NCBI RefSeq assembly: GCF_904849725.1
Contig: NC_058522.1
Location: 336,355,029-336,419,028 of the forward strand
Direction of reading: 5' to 3'
DNA length: 64,000 bases
Origin: Hordeum vulgare subsp. vulgare
Taxonomy: Eukaryota; Streptophyta; Magnoliopsida; Poales; Poaceae
In this document: piece by piece, positions 1 to 11,575 of the stretch
Position numbering within the stretch: position 1 is the first letter of the stretch
How the letters are laid out: each line of letters begins with the position of its first letter
Made by a program: the position numbers and the translations under genes
The notes under the pieces: model-generated
The model's input: the letters and a program-made list of their open reading frames with translations, nothing else
Databases searched by the model: none
Told to the model about the DNA's origin: nothing

Positions 1-592
1 GAGAGAGAAGCCGCCATCTAGCTACTAACTACGGACCCGTAGGTCTGAAGTGATCTACTCACGAGTCATTGGAGGGGCGATGATGATGATGAAGAAGCCC
101 TCCAACTCCAAAGTCCCCTCCGGCAGGGCACCGGGAAGGGTCTCCAGATGAGATCTCGCGGAAACGGATGCTTGCGGCGGCGGAAAAGTATTTTCGTGGA
201 TCCCTTGATTTTTTTCTTCTGATTTTTAGGGAATATATAGGCGCAAGATCTAGGTCAGGGGGGCGCCAGGGAGGCCACAAGCCTGCCCACCGTTGCCCCC
301 TGGTGGCGGAGTGGGAGCTTGTGGGCTCCCTGTAGCCCTCCTGGCTTGGCCCACAAGCCCCGTGATCTTCTTCCGTTGGGGAAAAATCATTTCGGGGATT
401 TTATTCCGTTTGGACTCCGTTCCAAAATCAGATCTGAAAAGAGCCAAAAACACAGAAAAACAGGAACTGGCACTTGGCACTGACTTAATAAGTTAGTCGC
501 AAAAAAGATATAAAAGGTACATAAAACATCCAAAGATAACAAGGTAACAACATGAAACCATCAAAAATTATAGATACGTTTGAGACGTATCA
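1..592 (-). mobile_element. LTR of TGATA-family LTR retrotransposon, right-hand part only
   Basis: This is the right part of an LTR that starts outside the window. It ends GAGACGTATCA, the same terminus as the LTRs at 5463-6982, 7512-8933 and 48094-49551. The last ~170 bases closely follow the 48094 copy (cacttg(g/t)ca, gttagtc, aaaaattatagata). The copia A coding sequence resumes immediately after it, so this is an insertion into element A's pol gene. The five bases after it (TCAGG, 593-597) would be the right target duplication; the left one is off the window. In-window ORFs here are GC-rich LTR noise. Whether this is a solo LTR or one end of a full element cannot be decided. Confidence 0.8.
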
Positions 593-597
593 TCAGG

Positions 598-1013
598 TAC
601 TTTAGAATATTCTTGACCGCCGTCCAGTGATCCACTCCTGGATTACTTTGAAACCTGCCTACCATACTTATGGCCGGGCTGACGCCCGGTCTTGTGCACA
701 ACATTGCATACATGATAGACCCTATGGCTGAAGCATAGGGGACGGTACTCATCTTTTCTCTATCTTCCACAGTTACTGGACTCTGAATCTTACTCAACTT
801 TATACCTTGTAATACTGGCAAGAACGCCTTCTTGGACTTCTCCATTTTGAACTTCTTCAAAATTTTATCAATGTATGTGCTTTGTGAAAGTCCTATTAGG
901 CGCCTCGATCTATCCCTATAGATCTTAATGCCTAATATGTAAGCAACTTCTCCTAGGTCCTTCATTGAAAAACATTTGTTCAAGTAATCTTTTATGCTCT
1001 CTAAAAACTCCAC
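598..1013 (-). pseudogene. Element A reverse transcriptase C-terminal part, cut by LTR insertion
   Basis: The ORF encodes the post-catalytic part of a copia RT and the connection region (SMKDLGEVAYILGIKIYRD, SQSTYIDKILKKF, then YASAIGSIMYAMLCTRPG). It is in the same frame as the RT segment above 1031 and is separated from it by one in-frame TAG (1029-1031) just after the catalytic YVDD motif. The reading frame runs into the inserted LTR at 597, so the RNase H domain is missing. Elements B and D show what would follow. Confidence 0.85.
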
Positions 1014-1028
1014 ATTCTTTCCAATCAG

Positions 1029-1993
1029 CTATATGTCATCCACATATAGTATTAGAAACGCCACAGAGCTCCCACTCACTTTCTTGTAAATACAAGATTC
1101 TCCAACAACTTGTATAAACCCAAATGATTTGATCACCTCATCAAAGCGCTTATTCCAACTCCGAGATGCTTGCACCAGTCCATAAATGGATCGCTGGAGC
1201 TTGCATACTTTGTTTGCATTCTTTGGATCGACAAAACCTTGTGGTTGCATCATATACAACTCTTCCTTAAGAAAACCGTTAAGGAACGCCGTTTTGACAT
1301 CCATCTGCCAGATTTCATAATCGAAAAATGGAGCTATTGCTAACATGATTCCGACGGACTTAAGCATCGCTACCGGTGAGAATGTCTCATCTTAGTCAAC
1401 TCCTTGAAATTGTGAAAAACCATTTGCCACAAGTCCAGCTTTATAAACGGTCACATTACCGTATGCGTCTGTCTTCTTCTTAAAGATCCATTTGTTCTGA
1501 ATAGCCTTGCGACCTTCAGGTAATACTTCCAAATTCCACACTTTATTTTCATACATAGATCCTATCTGAACTTCATGGCCTCCAGCCATTTGTTGGAATC
1601 CGGTCCCACCATTGCTTCTTCATAATTCGCAGGTTCATTGTTGTCTAACAACATGATAGATAAGACAGGATTACCATACCACTCACGAGAAGTACGTGAT
1701 CTTGTCGACCTGCGAGGTTCGATAGTAACTTGATCTGAAGCTTCATGATCATCATCATTAGCTTCCTCCTCAACCGGTGTTGCCTCGACAGAGGTTTCCC
1801 CCTGCCCTGTGCCACCATCTAGAGGGAGCAGAGGTTCCACAACCTTATCAAGTTCTATCTTCCTCCCACTCAATTCTTTCGAGAGAAACTCCTTCTCAAG
1901 AAAAGCTCCGTTCTTAGCAAAAAACACTTTCCCTCGGATCTGAGATAGAAGGTGTACCCAACTGTCTCCTTTGGGTAACCTATGAAGACACAT
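1029..1993 (-). pseudogene. Element A integrase-RT linker and reverse transcriptase core, broken
   Basis: Read on the minus strand, the first part is the acidic integrase-to-RT linker (EEANDDDHEASDQV, then EPRRSTRSRT, then NYEEAMVGPDSNKWLEAM). It is followed by the RT start (NKWIFKKKTDA) and RT core (QMDVKTAFLNGF with the first catalytic Asp, later ILYVDDI with the catalytic Asp pair). Three short ORFs cover it because of a frameshift near 1590-1560, a stop near 1392 and a stop at 1029. The catalytic RT residues themselves are present. In a live element the product would copy the RNA into cDNA inside the virus-like particle. Confidence 0.85.
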
Positions 1994-2865
1994 TTTTCCG
2001 CTTTGGGTTCCATCTTTTCAGGCTGAAGCTTTTTGACATATCTATCGAATCCCCAAACTTTAAGAAACGATAACTTTGGCCTCTTGCCATGACATAGCTC
2101 ATATGGCGTCATCTCAACGGATTTTGACGGTGCCCTATTTAAAGTGAATGCAGCTGTCTCTAATGCATAACCCCAAAATGATAACGGAAAATCGGTAAGA
2201 GACATCATAGATCGCACCATATCTAACAAAGTACGATTACGACATTTGGACACACCATTACGCTGTGGTGTTCCAGGCGGTGTCAACTGTGAAACAATTC
2301 CACATTGTCCTAAGTGAGCACCAAACTCAAAACTCAGAGATTCACCCCCTCGATCAGATCGTATGAACTTGATCTTCTTGTTACAATGATTTTCAACTTC
2401 ACTCTGAAATTGCTTGAACTTCTCAAATGTTTCAGACTTGTGCTTCATCAAGTAGATATATCCATACCTACTCAAATCATCAGTGAAGGTGAGAAAATAA
2501 CGATATTTGTCGCGCGCCTCCACACTCATTGGACCGCACACATCAGTATGTATGATCTCCAACAAGTCACTTGCATGCTCCATTGTTCCGGAGAACGGAG
2601 TCGTAGTCATCTTGCCCATGAGGCATGGTTCGCACGTGTCAAGTGATTCAAAATCAAGTGACTCCAAAAGCCCATCGGTATGGAGTTTCTTCATGCGCTC
2701 TACTCCAACATGACCTAAGCGGCAGTACCACAAAAACGTGGCGCTATCATTGTTAACTCTATATCTTTTGATCTCAGTGTTATGTATATGTGTGTCATCA
2801 CAATCAAGATTCAGTATGAACAAACCCCTCACATTGGGTGCATGACCATAAAAGATATTACTCAT
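1870..2865 (-). pseudogene. Element A integrase (GAG-pre-integrase plus DDE core), catalytic Glu lost
   Basis: A 331-residue open segment of copia integrase. The N-terminal zinc-binding region has WYCRLGH at 46-52, where the usual first His is Tyr47, and CEPC at 78-81. The catalytic core has Asp108 (IHTDVCGP) and Asp171 (RSDRGGE). Position 207, exactly where the DD35E Glu should be, is Lys (NGVSKCRNR); elements B and D keep the neighbouring ERRNR/EHRS form in other frames. The C-terminal targeting region (TPYELCHGKRPKLSFLKVWG) follows and then shifts frame near 1990. Both the zinc ligand change and the Glu to Lys change would abolish integration. Confidence 0.88.
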
Positions 2866-2888
2866 AAAAATAGAACAACCATTAATCT

Positions 2889-3179
2889 CTACTTAAATGA
2901 GTAACTATCTCGCAATAAACAAGATCCATATATAATGTTCATGCTTAACGCAGGCACTAAATAACAATTATTTAAGTTCATACCTAATACTGATGGTAAT
3001 TGAAGTGAGATTGTGCCGACGGCGATTGCATCAACCTTGGAACCATTTCCCACGCGCATCGTCACTTCATCCTTCACCAGCCTTCGTTTATTTCGGAGTT
3101 CCTGCTTCGAGTTGCAAATATGAGCAACAGAACCGGTATCAAATACCCATGCACTACTATGAGAGTTGGCTAGGTACAC
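2889..3179 (-). pseudogene. Element A aspartic protease segment
   Basis: The segment encodes the copia protease: WVFDTGSVAHICNSK carries the DTG active site, followed by VGNGSKVDAIAVGTISLQLP and NNCYLVPALSMNI. The catalytic Asp is intact. It lies between the gag zinc knuckle (left end 3212) and the integrase (2865) on the minus strand, with a break on each side: a frameshift or stop near 3180-3210 and another at 2889-2866. In an active element it would cleave the gag-pol polyprotein. Confidence 0.85.
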
Positions 3180-3211
3180 ATCAATAACATGTATATCACA
3201 TATACCTGGTT

Positions 3212-4041
3212 TTACGTTGGCCGCCGCTTATCAGCCAAATAATTGGGGCAGTTGCGCTTCCAGTGACCCATCCCCTTGCAATAATAGCACTTTGTTTCTG
3301 GCTTAGGTCCAGCCTTGGGTTTCTTCATTGGATTGATAACAGTTTTGCCACTCTTCTTGGAGTTAGCCTTCTTTCCTTTATCGTTTCTCTTGAAACCAGT
3401 GGTCTTATTGACCATCAACACTTGATGCTCTTTCCGGAGTTCTGACTCTGCGACTTTCAACATCGTGAATAACTCGCCGGGTGACTTGTTCATCCCTTGC
3501 ATGTTATAGTTCAACACAAAGCTATTATAGCTTGGTGGCAGTGATTGAAGAATTCTGTCAATGATAGCCTCTTGCGGGAGTTCAATCCCCAGCTCAACTA
3601 GACGGTTTGAGTACCCAGACATTTTGAGCACATGTTCACTGACAGACAAATTCTACTCCATCTTGCAAGCATAGAATTTATCGAAGGTCTCATACCTCTC
3701 GATCCGGGCATTCTTCTGAAAGATAAACTTCAATTCTGGAACATCTCATATGCTCCTTGACGCTCAAAGCACCGTTGAAGTCTCGGTTCCAAGCCAAATA
3801 AGACTGCACATTGAACTACTGAGTAGTCCTCCTTACGTGATTGCCAAGCGTTCGAAACATCTTGGTCAGATGTAGCGGGTGGTTCATCTCCTAGCACATC
3901 ATCACGAACATAATTATTTTTCCCAGCTTGTAGGATGAGCCTAAGATTACAAACCAAGTCTACAAAGTTGTTACCATCATCTTTCAGCTTAGCTTTCTCT
4001 ATGAACGTATTGAAATTCAGGGTTGCTACTGCGTGAGCCAT
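3212..4041 (-). pseudogene. Element A gag (capsid-nucleocapsid), broken
   Basis: Gag starts at ATG 4041-4039 (MAHAVATLNFNTF), matching element D's start MPHAVATLNFNAF. The first segment stops at 3730 after YEMFQN. The second segment (3649-3212) continues with HVLKMSGYSNRL, the helical region PSYNSFVLNYNMQGM and a nucleocapsid zinc knuckle CYYCKGMGHWKRNC (CX2CX4HX4C, intact). Between them are a short deletion that shifts frame and an in-frame TAG after KME. The family role is packaging element RNA in a cytoplasmic particle. Confidence 0.87.
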
Positions 4042-5294
4042 TGATCTACAACATAAAATATTGCAAAGTGGACTTAGACTATGTGCAAGACAATTAGAGT
4101 TTAACTAATCAAATTAATAATAAACTCCCACTCAAATAGACATCCCTCTAGTTACTTGAGTGTGGCATGATCAAAATTCACTAACTCAAATCCGATCATC
4201 ACGTGAGTTGAGTATAGTTTCAGTGGTAAACATCTCTATGCTAATCATATCAACTATACAATTCATGCTCAACCTTTCGGTCTCTTGTGTTTCGAGGCCA
4301 TGTATGCACATGCTAGGCTCGTCAAGTTTAAACCGAGTGTTCCGCATGTGCAACTGTTTTGCACCCGTTGTATGTGAACATTGAGTCTATCACACCCGAT
4401 CATCACATGGTGTCTCGAAATGACGAACTGTCTCAAGGGTGCATAGTTGGCGAGAACACAATTTTACCTTGAAATTTTAGTGAGGGATCACCTTATAATG
4501 CTACCATCGTTATAAGCAAGATAAGGTGCATAAAAGGATTAACATCACATGCAATTCATAAGTGACATGATATGGCCATGATCTTGTGCTTCTTGATCTG
4601 CATCACCAAAGCACCGACGTGATCTTCATCGTCACCGGCGCCACATCGTGATCTTCATGATCATGATCTCCATCATCGTGCCACCATCGAGGTTGTCGTG
4701 CTACCTATGGTATTACTACTAACGCTACTACCTAGCAATACAGTAAACGCATCTGCAAACACAAACGTTAGTTTAAAGACAACCCTATGGCTCCTGTCGG
4801 TTGCCATAGCATCGACGTGCAAGTCGATATTAATTATTACAACATGATCATCTCATACATCCAACATATCACATTATGCCTTTGGCCATATCACATCACA
4901 AGCATACCCTGCAAAAACAAGTTAGACGTCCTTTAATTTGTTGTTGCATGTTTTACGTGGCTGCTATGGGTATCTAGTATGATCGCATCTTACTTACGCA
5001 AAAACCACAATGGAGATGTGAAAATTGCTATTTAACCTCTCTCCAAGGACCGCCTCGGTCAAATCCAATTCAACTAAAGTTGAAGAAACCGACACCCGCC
5101 AGTCCTCTTTATGCAACGAGTTGCATGTTGTTCGATGAAACCGATCTCTCGTAAGCATACGAGTAATGTTGTTCCGGGCCACTTCAATCCAACGATACCG
5201 CTGAATCGAGAAAAGACTAAGGAGGGCAGCAAATCGAATATCAACACCCACAAAAACTTTTGTGTTCTACTCGAGATTACATCTACGCATGAAC
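4042..5294 (-). other. Element A untranslated leader
   Basis: This 1.25-kb stretch lies between the primer site and the gag start and shows no coding potential. It matches the leaders of C (15346-16600), B (26174-27417) and D (32984-34045) segment by segment, for example the repeated CATGATGGAGATCATG-like stretch and the GTGATGATCGG motif. BARE1-type elements have leaders of this size that carry packaging signals; I cannot point to the signal itself. Confidence 0.75.
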
Positions 5295-5311
5295 CTAGCT
5301 CATGATGCCAC
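5295..5311 (-). promoter_or_regulatory. Element A primer-binding site (initiator Met tRNA type)
   Basis: On the minus strand the LTR terminus CCCCAACA is followed by G and then TGGCATCATGAGC, which resembles the copia initiator-Met tRNA complement TGGTATCAGAGC. It marks the start of minus-strand cDNA synthesis and fixes the LTR boundary at 5312. Confidence 0.85.
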
Positions 5312-5462
5312 TGTTGGGGAACGTTGCATGGGAAACAATAAATTTACTACGCACACGAAGACCTATCATGGTGATGTTCATCTACGAGAGGGAGATCGGA
5401 TCCACATACCCTTGTACATCGCTAAGCGGGAAGCGTTAAGAAACGCGGTTGATGTAGTGGTA

Positions 5463-6982
5463 TGATGACCCACAAGTATAGGGGATCTATCGTAGTTCTT
5501 TCTATAAGTAAGAGTGTCGAACCCAACGAGGAGCATAAGGATCTGACAAGTGGTTTTCAACAAGGTAATATCTGCAGGCACTGAAATTATCAGTAACAAG
5601 TGGTTGTGTGGTGAGATGATTCGTAGCAAGCAACAAGTAACAAAAGTAGCAACGGTGCAGCAAAGTGGCCCAATCCCTTTTGTAGCAAGGGACAAGCTTG
5701 GACAAAGTCTTATAGGAGGAAAAACGCTCCCGAGGACACACGGGAATTTCTGTCATTCTAGTTTTCATCATGTTCATATGATTCGCGTTCGTTACTTTGA
5801 TAGTTTGTTATGTGGGTGGACCGGCGCATGGGTACTGCCCTTACTTGGACAAGCATCCCACTTATGATTAACCCCTCTCGCAAGCATCCGCAACTACGAA
5901 AGAAGAATTAAGACAAAGTCTAACCATATAATTAAACTAGTGGATACAAATCAGCCCCTTACAAAGCAACGCATAAACTAGGGTTTAAGCTTCTGTCACT
6001 CTAGCAGCCCATCATCTACTAAGTACTTCCCAGTGCCTTCCTCTAGGCCCAAATAACGGTGAAGTGTTATGTAGTCGATGTTCACATAACACCACTAGAG
6101 GAAAAACAACATACAACACATCAAAATATCGAATGAATACTAAATTCACATGACTACTTATAACATGACTTATCCCATGTCCTCAGGAACAAAAGTAACT
6201 ACTCACAAAGCATAATCATATTCATGGCCAGAGAGGTATTGAGTAGCATCAAGGATCTAAACATAAACTCTTCCACCAAAGAATCCAACTAGCATCAACT
6301 ACAAAGAGTAATTAACACTACCAACAACCTTACAAGTACCAATCGGAGTCGCGAGACGGAGATTGGTTACAAGTGATGAACTAGGGTTTGGAGATGAGAT
6401 GGTGCTGATGAAGCTGTTGATGGTGACGAGCCCCCTCCGATGAGAGGAGTGTTGGTGATGACAATGGCGACGATTTACCCCTCCAGGAGGGAAGTTTCCT
6501 CGGCAGGATCGTCCTGCCGGAGCTCTAGATTGGTTCTTCTCAAGTTCCGCCTTGTGGCGGCGGCGAATCCTCGAAAAAGCCTCCTCCTAATTTTTTCGAA
6601 CGAAACCCTTCTTATAGCAAAAGGGGAGCCAGAGGGCCAGCTGGGTGCCCACAAGCCCCCTAGGCGCGACTAGGGGGGTGGCCGCGCCTAGCAGGCTTGT
6701 GGCTACCTGCTGGCGCCCCTCTGGCACTTCTTCGGCCCAGTATTTTTTATAAATCCCAAAAAAAATCCTCGTTGATTTTTACGGCGTTTGGAGTTGCGCA
6801 GAATAGGGATCTCAAATTTGCTCCAATTTTAGGCCAGAATTCCAGGTGCTCGCATTCTCCCTCTTCATGTAAACCTTGCAAAATAAGAGAGAAAAGGCAT
6901 AAGTATTGTGCCGTGAAGTGAAATAACAGCCCAAAAAGCAATAAATATCAACATGAAAGCATGATGCAAAATGGACGTATCA
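5463..6982 (-). mobile_element. Solo LTR, TGATA family, copy 2
   Basis: A 1520-bp unit beginning TGATGACCCACAAG and ending GACGTATCA. It is flanked by a perfect 5-bp duplication TGGTA (5458-5462 and 6983-6987), as expected for LTR-element insertion followed by LTR-LTR recombination. The host copia LTR continues seamlessly across it. The sense strand is inferred as minus from the copy at 48094, which has a primer site on its left. Its ORFs are short and without recognisable domains. Confidence 0.88.
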
Positions 6983-7291
6983 TGGTACAACTTCGTGATT
7001 CAAATCACCGTCGTCCCACGATCCGTCCCACAATCTAGCACCGAACGGACGACACCTCCGCGTTCAGCACACATACAACTGAATGACGATCCCCGCCTTC
7101 TTCATCCAGATAGAGAGACGGGGAAGTAGATGAGTTCTTCGGCAGCGTGATGTCGCGCCGGTGATGGTGATGATCTATTCTTGCAGGGCTCCGCCGTGCT
7201 CTGCAGAAATCCGATCTAGAGGAAGAACTACGAGGTATAGGTTTGAGTTGCACGTGGCAAAGTTGTGTCTCAAAAACCCTAAAACCTCTAG

Positions 7292-7299
7292 TATATATA
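7292..7299 (-). promoter_or_regulatory. TATA box of copia A LTR
   Basis: TATATATA on the minus strand lies within the LTR, just upstream of the CTAGAGGTTTTAG segment. The same arrangement occurs in the LTRs of B and C. BARE1-type LTRs are transcribed from such boxes. Confidence 0.6.
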
Positions 7300-7511
7300 G
7301 GAGGAGGGGAGGGGCTAGCCTTGGGGCTCAAGGGAGCCCCTAGGGTGTCGGCCGAAGTGGAGAGGAGGACTCCAACTCCAATTCGGTTTGGGGACGGAGG
7401 AGTCCTCCTCTCCCTTCCCACCTCCCTCTTTTTCTGTTCTTTTCTTTTCGTTTTCTTTCCTAGCGCCATAGCCCACTTGGGCTGGCCTCACCAGACTACT
7501 AAGGGCTGGTG

Positions 7512-8933
7512 TGATAACCCACAAGTATAGGGACCGCAACAGTTTTCGAGGGTAGAGTATTCAACCCAAATTTGTTGATTCGACACAAGGGGAAGCCAAA
7601 GAATATTCTCAAGTATTAGCCGTTGAGTTGTCAATTTAACCACACCTGAAAGACTGAGTATCTGCAACAAAGTATCAGTAGCAAAGTAGTGTGATAGCAA
7701 CAGTGGCAACGGTAACAGTAGCAGCAGTGACAACAATAGCGACAGAGTAACAGTAGCAGCAGTGTCAGCAGTAGCAGCAAAGTAACAATAGTAGGAGTGA
7801 CAGCAGTAGCGGGAAAGTAATGTAACAAGGACCAGTAGGAAAAACTCGTAGGCATTGGATCGGTGATGGATAATTATGCCGGATGATATTCATCATGCAA
7901 TATTTATAACATGGGGAGATATGCAACTAGCTCCAGTTCGTCAATGTAATGTAGGCATGTATTCCGTATGTAGTCATATGTGCTTAGGGAAAAAACTTGC
8001 ATGACATCTATTGTCCATCCCTCCCATGGCAGCAGGGTCCTAATGGCAACTACGGGATATTAAGGTTCTCCTTTTAATAGAGAACCGGAAAAAAGCATTA
8101 GCACTTAGTGAATACATGAACTCCTCATACTATGGTCATCTCCGGGAGTGGTTCCGGCTATTGTCACTCCGGGGTTGCCGGGTCATAACACATAGTAGGT
8201 GACTACAACTTGCAAGATAGGATCAAGAACACACATATATTGATGAGAACATAATAGGTTCACATCTGAAATCGTGGCACTCGGGCCCTAGTAGCAACAT
8301 CAATCTCAGAACATAGTGGATACTAGGGATCAATCCCCATCAAAACTAACTCGATTACATGATAGATCTCATCCAACCCATCACCGTCTAGCAAGCCTAC
8401 GATGAGATTACTCACAAACGGTGAAGAACATCATGGAATTGGCGATGAAGGAAGGTTGGTGATGACGATGGCGACGATCTCCCCTCTCTGGAGCCTAGAA
8501 CGGACTCCAGATCTGCCCTCCAGAGGAAGAACAGGTGGTGGCGGTGGCTCCAGATCGGAAAACACGATGAACTCTTATCCTTGATTTTTTCGGACGAAAG
8601 GGACTAAATAGAGCTGGAATTGGAGGCGGTGGAGCTCTGAGGGCCCCACAAACATGCTAGGCGCGGCCAGGGGGGCCCGCGCCTGGTGGGCTTGCGGGCT
8701 CCTCGCTCCATCCTTCCGGTTGATTCTTGCGCCAGTATTTTTATATATTCCACAAAAAATCCTCGTAAATTTCCAGGTCATTCCGAGAACTTTTATTTCT
8801 GCGCAAAAACAACACCATGGCAATTCTGCTGAAAACAGCGTTAGTCCAGGTTAGTTCCATTCAAATCATGCAAATTAGAGTCCAAAACAAGGGCAAAAGA
8901 GTTTGGAAAAGTAGATACGACGGATATGTATCA
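7512..8933 (-). mobile_element. Solo LTR, TGATA family, copy 3
   Basis: A 1422-bp unit from TGATAACCCACAAG to GATATGTATCA with a perfect 5-bp duplication TGGTG (7507-7511 and 8934-8938). It sits in the same copia LTR as copy 2, in the same orientation, only 529 bp from it. No coding domains. The left part holds a degenerate AGC/AAC-type triplet tract. Confidence 0.88.
7660..7835. repeat. Degenerate triplet-rich tract (RNN type, AGTAGCAGCAGTGACAACA)
   Basis: Cryptically simple sequence of interspersed AGC, AGT, AAC and GTA triplets inside solo LTR copy 3. Read on the minus strand it gives Leu/Cys-rich ORFs that I treat as artefacts. A weaker version occurs in copy 2 near 5620-5660. Confidence 0.7.
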
Positions 8934-10058
8934 TGGTGCACCACCCTAGGATTATTGGACTTACTCCTGGGTGGGTGGGCCACTCCCGGTGAAAACCCGG
9001 AACCCATTCGTCACTCCCGGTACACTCCCGGTTATTCCCGAAATCTTTTCGGTGACCAAATGAAACCATCCTATATATCAATCTTCGTTTCCGTACCATT
9101 ACGGAAACCCTCGTGACGTCCATGATCTCATTCGGGACTCTGAACAACCTTCGGTCACCTACACCTGTAACTCAACTATACCGAAACGTCACCGAACCTT
9201 AAGTGTGCAGACCCTGCGGTTCGAGAACTATGTAGACATGACTTGAGACACTCCCCGACCAATATCCAATAGCGGGACCCGGATCACCATATTGGGTCCT
9301 ACATATTCTACGAAGATCTTATCGGTTGAACCTCTATGCCAAGGATTCATATAATCCCGTATAACATTCCCTTTGTCCTTCGGTATGTTACTTGCCCGAG
9401 ATTTGATCGTCGGTATCTCCATACCTATTTCAATCTCGTTACCGACAGGTCTCTTTACTTGTTCTGTAATACAAGATCCCGTGACTAACACTCGAGTCAC
9501 ATTGCTTGCAATACTTATATGTGATGTTGTATTACCGAGTGGGCCCCGAGATACCTCTCCGTCACACGGAGTGACAAATCCCAGTCTTGATCCATGCTAA
9601 CTCAACGGACCCCTTCGGAGATACCTTTAGAGCACCTTTATAGTCACCAGATAATGTTGTGACGTTTGATACACACAAGGAATTCCTCCGGTGTCAGTGA
9701 GTTACATGATCTCATGGTCATCGGAATGAATACTTGACACGCATGAAACAATAGCAACAAAATGACACAATCACATGCTACGTTCATAGTTTGGGTCTTG
9801 TCCATCACATCATTCTACTAATGATGTGATCCACTTATCAAGTGACAACACTTGCATATGGTCAGAAAACCTTAACCATCCTTGATCAACTGGCTAGCCA
9901 ACTAGAGGCTTACTAGGGACATTGTTTTGTCTATATATTGACACATGTATCTATGCTTTCATTCAATACAATTATAGCATGGATAATAAACGATTATCTT
10001 GAAACAGGAAATATAATTATAACTATTTTATCATTGCCTCTAGGGCATATTTCCAACA

Positions 10059-10970
10059 GGCTTGTGCAAGGAGATGGAGCCGGGCAAAGTGCGGCAGACG
10101 CGACGTGGCGGTGGCTCAAGGCGGGGCGATGGCTCAAGGCGAAGACGAGTCCGAAACGTGCAAGGTGCGACGGACGTGAGGCGGATCGAAGACACGGCGA
10201 CGACTTGAAAAGGAGGACGGCTACGGTGGGTCGATGAAGTAGGGTCTCCGCGATGCGAGAGACCAGCAGGTCGCGACTCGAGCGGCCAGTAGGGGTGGCA
10301 ACAGCAAATCAGCGCCGGCTGAGCGAAGCGGGTTGCCGTTGCGGCAGCTCGGTGGATGCGGACGGCAAGGTGAGCCATGTCGGTTGTGTTAGGTGTGGCG
10401 ACGTGGGGCGGATTGCTGGTGCGGCGACGCATGGGCGGCCGCTCGTAGGAACAACGACATGGCGCTGGGCAGGAGGCGAGGTGAGCCATGGCGAGCGCAC
10501 TGTGGAGGCGACAAGGGTGGACGACCTGTCCCACGGTAGCAAGGGGGAGTCCCTCTCGAATACGCGTTGGTGCAAGGTGAAGTCAGGCAACTCGGACACG
10601 AGGCGGCGGAAGCAGGCAAATCGAGGCGCGGTCGGCTCAGACGTGAAGCCTAGTGGCCATGGTAGGTGCCGGTGGAGTCTTTTGTGCATGTGCACCTCCA
10701 TAACAGAGCCGACTCAAAGCATCCACCTCCGTATCGTGGCTTCTTTCCTTTTTTTTCTTGATTCCTTGATCCCGAGTTAGTCTTGATGTAGATCGGATAG
10801 AAATTGCGGTTGTCGATCTAGCCGTGCTTCATTGTTGATGAGGTCAGAGTTGTTGATGTAGATATTTCCTCCAGATTTTGCTGATCAGGTGGATCATAAG
10901 CTTCTCGATCCCTAGGATAAATCCCTTCAAAACACAATCCACCGTGCTCGGCCCCATGGTGGGCGCAAAA
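10059..10970 (-). mobile_element. Internal fragment of an LTR element with TGTCGTGG termini
   Basis: GC-rich sequence directly left of an LTR that begins TGTCGTGG at 10971. On the minus strand the LTR end CACGACA is followed by TTTTGCGCCCACCATGGGG, a primer-site-like stretch of the GCGCCCACC type seen in Ty3/gypsy elements. That sets the element on the minus strand with its 5' LTR at right. ORFs on both strands (for example 10253-10780 plus, 10040-10534 minus) are Arg/Pro/Ala-rich, overlap one another and show no domain. The piece is cut at 10058 by copia A, and the rest would lie beyond A. Confidence 0.6.
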
Positions 10971-11575
10971 TGTCGTGGTTTCTATCACGAAATATATCCT
11001 CGTGAGAGAACTTAGGTGTGAGGCCATTGCAGCTATGTGGCGGCTTGAGAGGGGTTGGTCGGAATTGAGAGAGACGAGTTTACCCAGGTTCGGCCCCTCC
11101 GATGGAGGTAAAATCCTACGTCCTGCTTGTGCTTCATTGATGAAGGTGATGATCTCGATTACAAGGGTGCGGTATCGCTACCTCTAATCTTGAGGGTGTC
11201 TAATGTGTCTATCTCTAATGACTTGAACTTGTGAATCTATCTAACTTGTCTATTTAGACGTCTCCAAAAACCCTACCTTAACTTGTCTCTTGAGACGTCT
11301 GAAAACCTGACCCTCTCGGGTGTCCCGCCCCTCCTTATATAAGCTGAGGGGGCGCGTTACATGTAGAGTCCAAGTCGGATTGAAGCTTAACCTATTATGA
11401 CTCTCCATCACAGGCTTCTCTTGGTGGGCTTCTGAGTCCTGGGAGGCTTACGACCGAGTGGCTTACAACCGGGCTTCTCTTCGTGGGCTTCGGAGTCCCG
11501 GGCGTGATACGGCCGGGCAACTTACAACCGGGCTTCTATTTGTGACTCATCTTCAGGGACTCGTCTCCAGAACTT

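Larger units (their letters stand above)
593..10058 (-). mobile_element. Copia element A (BARE1/WIS/Angela type), 5' LTR and most of internal region
   Basis: This is a Ty1/copia element read on the minus strand. The 5' LTR is at 5312-10058, the primer site just left of it, then the leader, gag, protease, integrase, reverse transcriptase and the start of the RNase H region. Copia order (integrase before RT) is clear. The element is cut at 592 by a TGATA-family LTR, so its RNase H end, purine tract and 3' LTR are outside the window. Two solo LTRs sit inside its 5' LTR. Many stops and frameshifts make it non-functional. GGCTT at 10059-10063 is the possible right target duplication. The sequence to the right belongs to another element, so A appears to have inserted into that element. 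Confidence 0.92.
5312..10058 (-). repeat. 5' LTR of copia element A, interrupted by two solo LTRs
   Basis: On the minus strand it runs from TGTTGGAAATATGCC (ending at 10058) to CCCCAACA (5312). After removing the two nested solo LTRs and one copy of each target duplication, the LTR is about 1795 bp, the normal size for this family. The three pieces (5312-5462, 6988-7511, 8939-10058) join without loss. The 3' LTR is outside the window, so no age can be taken from it. Confidence 0.92.

Noticed and set aside
2314..2713. Plus-strand ORFs of 68-110 residues
   Set aside because: Shadows of the minus-strand integrase of element A; codon pattern and motifs are on the other strand.
7488..7855. Leu/Cys-rich minus ORFs that could look like a membrane peptide
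   Set aside because: Produced by the degenerate triplet tract in a solo LTR; no start context or conservation expected.
9938..10058. Miniature element or gene start at the copia LTR end
   Set aside because: It is simply the reverse complement of the LTR 5' terminus shared by A, B, C, D and E.
10040..10780. Overlapping ORFs on both strands (130-175 residues) in GC-rich sequence
   Set aside because: Arg/Pro/Ala-rich in all frames, no domain, and located in the internal region of an LTR element beside its primer-like site. High GC alone explains the long ORFs.
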